Shown one piece after another: positions 60,478-64,000 of a DNA stretch of 64,000 bases. The notes below the pieces were generated by a model. The model had not been told where the DNA came from and ran no database searches. It was given only the letters and a program-made list of their open reading frames with translations. Source of the stretch: Sphingomonas sp. AP4-R1 (lineage in GTDB: Bacteria; Pseudomonadota; Alphaproteobacteria; Sphingomonadales; Sphingomonadaceae); contig NZ_CP053346.1 in NCBI RefSeq assembly GCF_013113735.1, positions 1,192,001 to 1,256,000 of the forward strand. Reading direction: 5' to 3'. The position numbers and the translations under genes are program-made. Positions within the stretch are counted from its first letter, which is position 1, and each line of letters begins with the position of its first letter.

Positions 60478-60609
60478 AAATCCGCCCGATCATTTGGGCG
60501 GCCTCGCATTCCTTCCCAGAATGAGGGGCGGACCATCCGATCCGCCGCGGGCCAGCGCTTCTGGCCCATGGTCGAAGAAATCGGCCGTTCCATCCAAGAA
60601 GGATTCATC

Positions 60610-61461
60610 ATGGCACTTTCGATCAATACCAATGTCGGCGCGATGGCCGCTCTGCAGAACCTGACGGCGACGAACAACGCCCTCAACGTCAGCCAGAGCC
60701 ACATCAACACAGGCCTCAAGGTCGGTTCGACCAAGGACGACTCGGCGGCCTACGGCATCGCGCAGAAGCTGCGCGGCGACCTTGGCGGCCTGACGGCCGT
60801 CGGCAATTCGCTGAGCCGCGCCAAGAGCGTTCTGGACGTCGCCGTGACCGGCGCCGAGCAGATCTCCGACATCGTCAACATCATGTCGTCGAAGGCCAAG
60901 GAAGCCGCCGACGCCATCGACCAGACGAGCCGCGACGCGATCAACCGCGACTTCACCGCTTATCGTGACCAGATCGGCACGATCGTGAAGTCCTCGGACT
61001 TCAACGGCACGAACCTGCTGAAGAATGCCGGCGGCTCGCTCACCGCGCTGCTGACCATCCAGGACGGTGACACGGCCTCGACGACCTGGGATCCGGATTC
61101 GCTGACCGTCGACAACCAGGACTTCAGCTATGGTGGCGCGGTCATCACCGTGGCCGAAACCGGCGTGATCGACACGCAGGCGGCGGCGCAGGCGATGGTC
61201 GACACGCTCGACGCGACGAAGACGGCGCTGGCCACCAGCGTCAGCACGCTCGGCTCGGCCTCGCGCCGCATCGACGCGCAGATCACGTTCAACAGCAAGC
61301 TGACCGACGTGATCACGTCCGGCATCGGCAACCTGGTCGACGCCGACATGGCCAAGGAATCCGCGCAGCTGCAGGCCCTCCAGGTCAAGCAGCAGCTCGG
61401 CGTCCAGGCGCTGTCGATCGCCAACCAGTCGCCGCAGACGATCCTGTCGCTCTTCCGTTAA
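60610..61461 (+). CDS. fliC: flagellin FliC
   Basis: A 283-residue flagellin with conserved ends: MALSINTNVGAMAALQNLTA, GLKVGSTKDDSAAYGIAQKL at the N terminus and LQVKQQLGVQALSIANQSPQ at the C terminus. The central variable domain is short, as in many alphaproteobacteria. AAGAAGGA precedes the ATG at 60610. The gene stands alone with a good terminator and carries the longest leader of the cluster. Confidence 0.97.
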   Translation: MALSINTNVGAMAALQNLTATNNALNVSQSHINTGLKVGSTKDDSAAYGIAQKLRGDLGGLTAVGNSLSRAKSVLDVAVTGAEQISDIVNIMSSKAKEAADAIDQTSRDAINRDFTAYRDQIGTIVKSSDFNGTNLLKNAGGSLTALLTIQDGDTASTTWDPDSLTVDNQDFSYGGAVITVAETGVIDTQAAAQAMVDTLDATKTALATSVSTLGSASRRIDAQITFNSKLTDVITSGIGNLVDADMAKESAQLQALQVKQQLGVQALSIANQSPQTILSLFR

Positions 61462-61505
61462 GGTCGATCGGCATCGCCGTCCTCTCCTTGGGAACGGCGT
61501 CGGGA

Positions 61506-61533
61506 GGGCCGGGGCGAGCGATCGCCCCGGCCC
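61506..61533 (+). terminator. rho-independent terminator of fliC
   Basis: GGGCCGGGGCGA and its exact complement flank GCGA and are followed by TTT. It lies 45 bases after the fliC stop. The rest of the 359-base gap to the next gene shows nothing I can name. Confidence 0.8.
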
Positions 61534-61820
61534 TTTCGGTATGGGATCCGCCCACGGCGAACGGGCACGGCGCGGGCCGGAGTGTCCCTCCGGTAAGGGG
61601 AAGCCCTTAGTTGGAGACTCGGGGGGAAGCCGCCACAGTGCCATCGGGGTGGGAATGGAGGGGAGGGGTGCGGCACGTCATCGGCCGCGTCATCCATTCG
61701 TGAAGTCCTGATCGCGGAGCCGGCGGCACGTTCGCCGGTCGTTCGCGTGAAGGGCTTCGTTCGCGTCCCGCGTAAATCGCAAGAACCTGTGCCTGCCATA
61801 GCCAGCAAGACGAGGTTTCG

Positions 61821-62234
61821 ATGAGTTTCATGATCGCGCCTAATCGGGATATGGGTATCGAGATCGGCGACATCGCCGGGCTGCACGATATTCGCATCAC
61901 GCTGACCGTCCAGAACCACGAAGCCTTGTGGGATGCGGCCTCGGCCAAGCTGAACAGCGTGGGTCTCACGGATGAGGACATTGCCGATTGTATCGGCACG
62001 CGCGCCGATATCTCGCTCGGCGATTGCCTGACGACGTTGGTCATGCCGCTGGCATTGCCGGGCTGCGCGTTGACGGACGTTTCGGTCCGCGCGCTGGTGC
62101 CCGATCTGGATCGCCTGCTGATGGCCGCGACCGAGGCCTTCCGCCTCTCCGAGGAGGCGAGTCTTCCGGCGTGCGCGGATATGCCGATCGATCGCGCATC
62201 CGCCATCGCCCCGGTGTCGCGCCATATCATGTGA
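61821..62234 (+). CDS. hypothetical protein between fliC and a response regulator
   Basis: A 137-residue protein: MSFMIAPNRDMGIEIGDIAG, LHDIRITLTVQNHEALWDAA, LGDCLTTLVMPLALPGCALT. It has no membrane segment and no family I recognise. GACGAGG precedes the ATG. It could be co-transcribed with the downstream response regulator, 99 bases away, and be part of flagellar control, but this is context only. Confidence 0.6.
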   Translation: MSFMIAPNRDMGIEIGDIAGLHDIRITLTVQNHEALWDAASAKLNSVGLTDEDIADCIGTRADISLGDCLTTLVMPLALPGCALTDVSVRALVPDLDRLLMAATEAFRLSEEASLPACADMPIDRASAIAPVSRHIM

Positions 62235-62333
62235 TAAATCGGCCGCGTTGTAACGTTATGGTTACGAAATCGCGGGAAGATCGGCCCGTTCCGGACCGTG
62301 TGGACTGTCCTGTCCGGGACGAGTGGGCCCCGT

Positions 62334-63011
62334 ATGATATCGAACCAGCTCGACCGTGACACCATCGCGTCCGGCATGATCTATCTCGTCGACGACGAGG
62401 CCGCGATGATGCGCGGGCTGGAGATCAGCCTGTCGCGGGTGACGGCCGCCGGCATCCGCACCTTCCCTTCGGGCGATGCCTTTCTGGATGCGCTGCCGGA
62501 TCTGGCGGGGGGCTGCGTGCTGCTGGATCTCGATATGCCGGGCGCATCGGGGCTGGATGTGCTGCGCGCGAGCCAGGATCGCCTGCAGGATCTGGCCTTC
62601 GTCATTCTCAGCGGACAGGGGCTGATCGCGTCCGCGGTGGAGGCATTGAAGCTCGGCGCGATCGACTATCTCGAAAAGCCGTGCCCGCTCGATCGGCTCG
62701 ACACGGTCGTGACGCGCGCGCTGGCGCATATCGAGGTGGAGGCCGGCCGTGGCCGCGCGCGGGAGGAAGCGCGCGCGCTGGTGGCCAGCCTGTCCCCGCG
62801 CGAGCATGATGTGTTGCAGGGCCTGATCGAGGGCAAGCCGCACAAGGTCATCGCGCACGATCTGCAGCTCAGCTTCCGCACGATCGAAATCTATCGGCAC
62901 AAATTGATGAAGAAGCTCGGCGTCCGCAGCCTGTCCGACGCGCTCGGCATCGCCTTCAAGGCCGGCCTGCGCGATCAGGGTAACTGGGGTGGCGAACTGG
63001 CGCGGTCCTGA
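62334..63011 (+). CDS. FixJ/NarL-type response regulator
   Basis: A 225-residue two-domain regulator. The receiver has the acidic pair in YLVDDEAAM, the phosphoacceptor Asp in LLDLDMPGASGL and the conserved Lys in IDYLEKP. The output domain is a LuxR-type helix-turn-helix: LSPREHDVLQGLIEGKPHKV, FRTIEIYRHKLMKKLGVRS. I use the ATG at 62334; GTG 62298 and ATG 62376 are in frame. The kinase at 58870-60297 is the nearest possible partner. Confidence 0.88.
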   Translation: MISNQLDRDTIASGMIYLVDDEAAMMRGLEISLSRVTAAGIRTFPSGDAFLDALPDLAGGCVLLDLDMPGASGLDVLRASQDRLQDLAFVILSGQGLIASAVEALKLGAIDYLEKPCPLDRLDTVVTRALAHIEVEAGRGRAREEARALVASLSPREHDVLQGLIEGKPHKVIAHDLQLSFRTIEIYRHKLMKKLGVRSLSDALGIAFKAGLRDQGNWGGELARS

Positions 63012-63031
63012 TGGCGGGCCGCTGAAGCGCG

Positions 63032-63466
63032 TCAGCCGCTTCGCCCCAGCGCGCTTTCGATCAGGCCCATCTGCTTGCGATAGAGATTGGTGAGCGCCGA
63101 GAAATCGGTCTGGATCTGGCCCATCTTCAACAGCTGATCCTCCAGCCCGACATTGTTGCCGTCGGGCTTGGTCTCGCTCGTGTCCTTGTCGTCGATCACG
63201 CGCGGATCGCGCGGGCGGGAGGCGCCCAGCGCCACCATCGCATCGCTGATCGCGACGAGCGGCCGATGGACATGCGCGGCCCGGCCGCGCGCCTGCTGCT
63301 GGCTGGCGAGCAGGGCCGAGAAATCCGCCGGCGCCACGTCGCGCGCCTTGTAATGCGGCGTCTCGCTGTTCGCGATATTCTCGGCGACCACGCGCTGGCG
63401 CTGGTCGAGCTGGTGCATCGATCGCGCGATCGCGTCCAGCAGCGGCGGGGTGGGGGAGAGGGCCAT
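63032..63466 (-). CDS. flgB: flagellar proximal rod protein FlgB
   Basis: A 144-residue rod protein: LLDAIARSMHQLDQRQRVVA, ENIANSETPHYKARDVAPAD at the N terminus, and NNVGLEDQLLKMGQIQTDFS, ALTNLYRKQMGLIESAL at the C terminus. The ATG at 63466 gives the family's usual start. It is apart from its normal companion flgC, in the opposite direction, and eight bases from the gene behind it, with which it forms an operon. Confidence 0.93.
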   Translation of the reverse strand: MALSPTPPLLDAIARSMHQLDQRQRVVAENIANSETPHYKARDVAPADFSALLASQQQARGRAAHVHRPLVAISDAMVALGASRPRDPRVIDDKDTSETKPDGNNVGLEDQLLKMGQIQTDFSALTNLYRKQMGLIESALGRSG

Positions 63467-63474
63467 GGCGCGGC

Positions 63475-64000
63475 TCAGGCCGTGAGCCGCAGCAGGGCGG
63501 CCTGATAATTGGCGATCTGCGCCTGCATGTAGGCGTTGGGCGTGGCCGAGGAGAAACCCGTCGAGCCGTTGACCAGATTTTCCTTGGTCGTATCCCAATA
63601 CAGCGATCGATAGGCGGTCTGCACGATCGACACCGCATTCTTGATCGCGGTGAGCGCGAGGCCCGCACCCGCCTTCGTCCCCAGCGTCAGCGTGTCCGAA
63701 AGCCCGAGGCCGAAGCTGCCGCCGGGGCTCACGATTGGCGCGTTGGTCGCGCGGATCGGTGCGGCATAGAGGCGCATCGGATCGAGCCCGAGCTTGGACA
63801 GCGCATCCTTGCCGTCCGGGCCGGCCAGCATGTTCAGCGAATGGCCGCTCTGCAGGCTGATCTTCAGCGTGGTCTTGCCGTCCACGGTCGGCGTGGTGAC
63901 GGTGGCCGTCTTGCCGAGCAATTTCTGGATGCGCGAGGAGAGCGTCGCCATCGTGTCGGTCGCGCCGATCGTGACGGTCACGGGCTTGGCCCCGTCCAGC
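63475..64000 (-). CDS. flagellar-cluster protein, C-terminal part only
   Basis: The last 174 or so residues of a larger protein that continues past the right edge in frame (LDGAKPVTVTIGATDTMATL is at the edge). It is rich in Thr, Gly and Ala, with SLQSGHSLNMLAGPDGKDAL and a C-terminal helix TPNAYMQAQIANYQAALLRL that resembles the end helices of exported axial proteins. It may be a hook- or filament-associated or regulatory flagellar protein; I cannot name it. Confidence 0.6.
   Translation of the reverse strand, partial: LDGAKPVTVTIGATDTMATLSSRIQKLLGKTATVTTPTVDGKTTLKISLQSGHSLNMLAGPDGKDALSKLGLDPMRLYAAPIRATNAPIVSPGGSFGLGLSDTLTLGTKAGAGLALTAIKNAVSIVQTAYRSLYWDTTKENLVNGSTGFSSATPNAYMQAQIANYQAALLRLTA

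Noticed and set aside
1..64000. CRISPR arrays, complete tRNA or rRNA genes
   Set aside because: No regularly spaced direct repeats and no full tRNA or rRNA sequence were recognised on reading; only the tRNA 3' fragment at 39906 was found.

Overview
The window looks like a chromosome segment of a high-GC alphaproteobacterium, most probably a sphingomonad (Sphingomonas or a close relative). Pointers are MucR/Ros-type regulators, FlbT control of flagellin, a broken SciP-like gene, a Ti-type TraA relaxase, and an alphaproteobacterial split of FlgJ into a rod-cap protein and a separate muramidase. No complete tRNA, rRNA or CRISPR array was recognised.

Region 1 (1-3216) is a small redox cluster on the minus strand: a truncated zinc alcohol dehydrogenase, a short-chain dehydrogenase, a carboxymuconolactone-decarboxylase-like protein and a cupin. 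A divergent LysR regulator faces it across a short spacer carrying an inverted repeat.

Region 2 (3553-18144) is dense in nuclease-like proteins and looks like a defence island. It holds two overlapping HNH genes followed by a PD-(D/E)XK-like gene. Next come three minus-strand genes: an 825-residue protein with a zinc ribbon and nuclease core, an Mrr-like protein with a helix-turn-helix, and an AlbA_2/Schlafen-like protein. A divergent giant gene of 1988 codons joins an Mrr-like N terminus to helical repeats and a PIN-like region. I do not recognise this set as a named system; it is the best candidate here for something undescribed.

Region 3 (18145-28846) is a conjugative or mobilizable module: AlpA excision regulators, ArdC antirestriction, a sigma-region-4-like protein, an MNT-HEPN fusion, two MucR paralogues, and divergent traCD/traA with an oriT-like site between them. 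No integrase, TraG or mating-pore genes are seen. Region 4 (28868-39905) is a low-density accessory tail: IS3 and IS110 remnants, an MHYT-GGDEF-EAL protein, a sciP pseudogene, a Sel1-like protein, an RMF/CrpP-like protein, DUF3606 and several small acidic proteins. It stops at 39906-39928, which matches the 3' end of a tRNA-Leu gene and is probably an attachment site marking the island's right edge.

Region 5 (40096-64000) appears to be core chromosome: a ferredoxin-reductase-like flavoprotein and a large flagellar cluster. The cluster includes export apparatus (fliPQR, flhB, fliO, fliI, fliJ), C-ring (fliN), rod and hook (flgB, flgC, fliE, flgE), P ring (flgI), rod cap and muramidase, hook-filament junction (flgK, flgL) and flagellin (fliC). 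It also carries FlbT, a sigma-70-like factor, a double-HTH regulator, a sensor kinase and a FixJ-like response regulator. A motif close to TCCTATAA precedes several of these units and may be their shared promoter element. Palindromic intergenic repeats punctuate the cluster.
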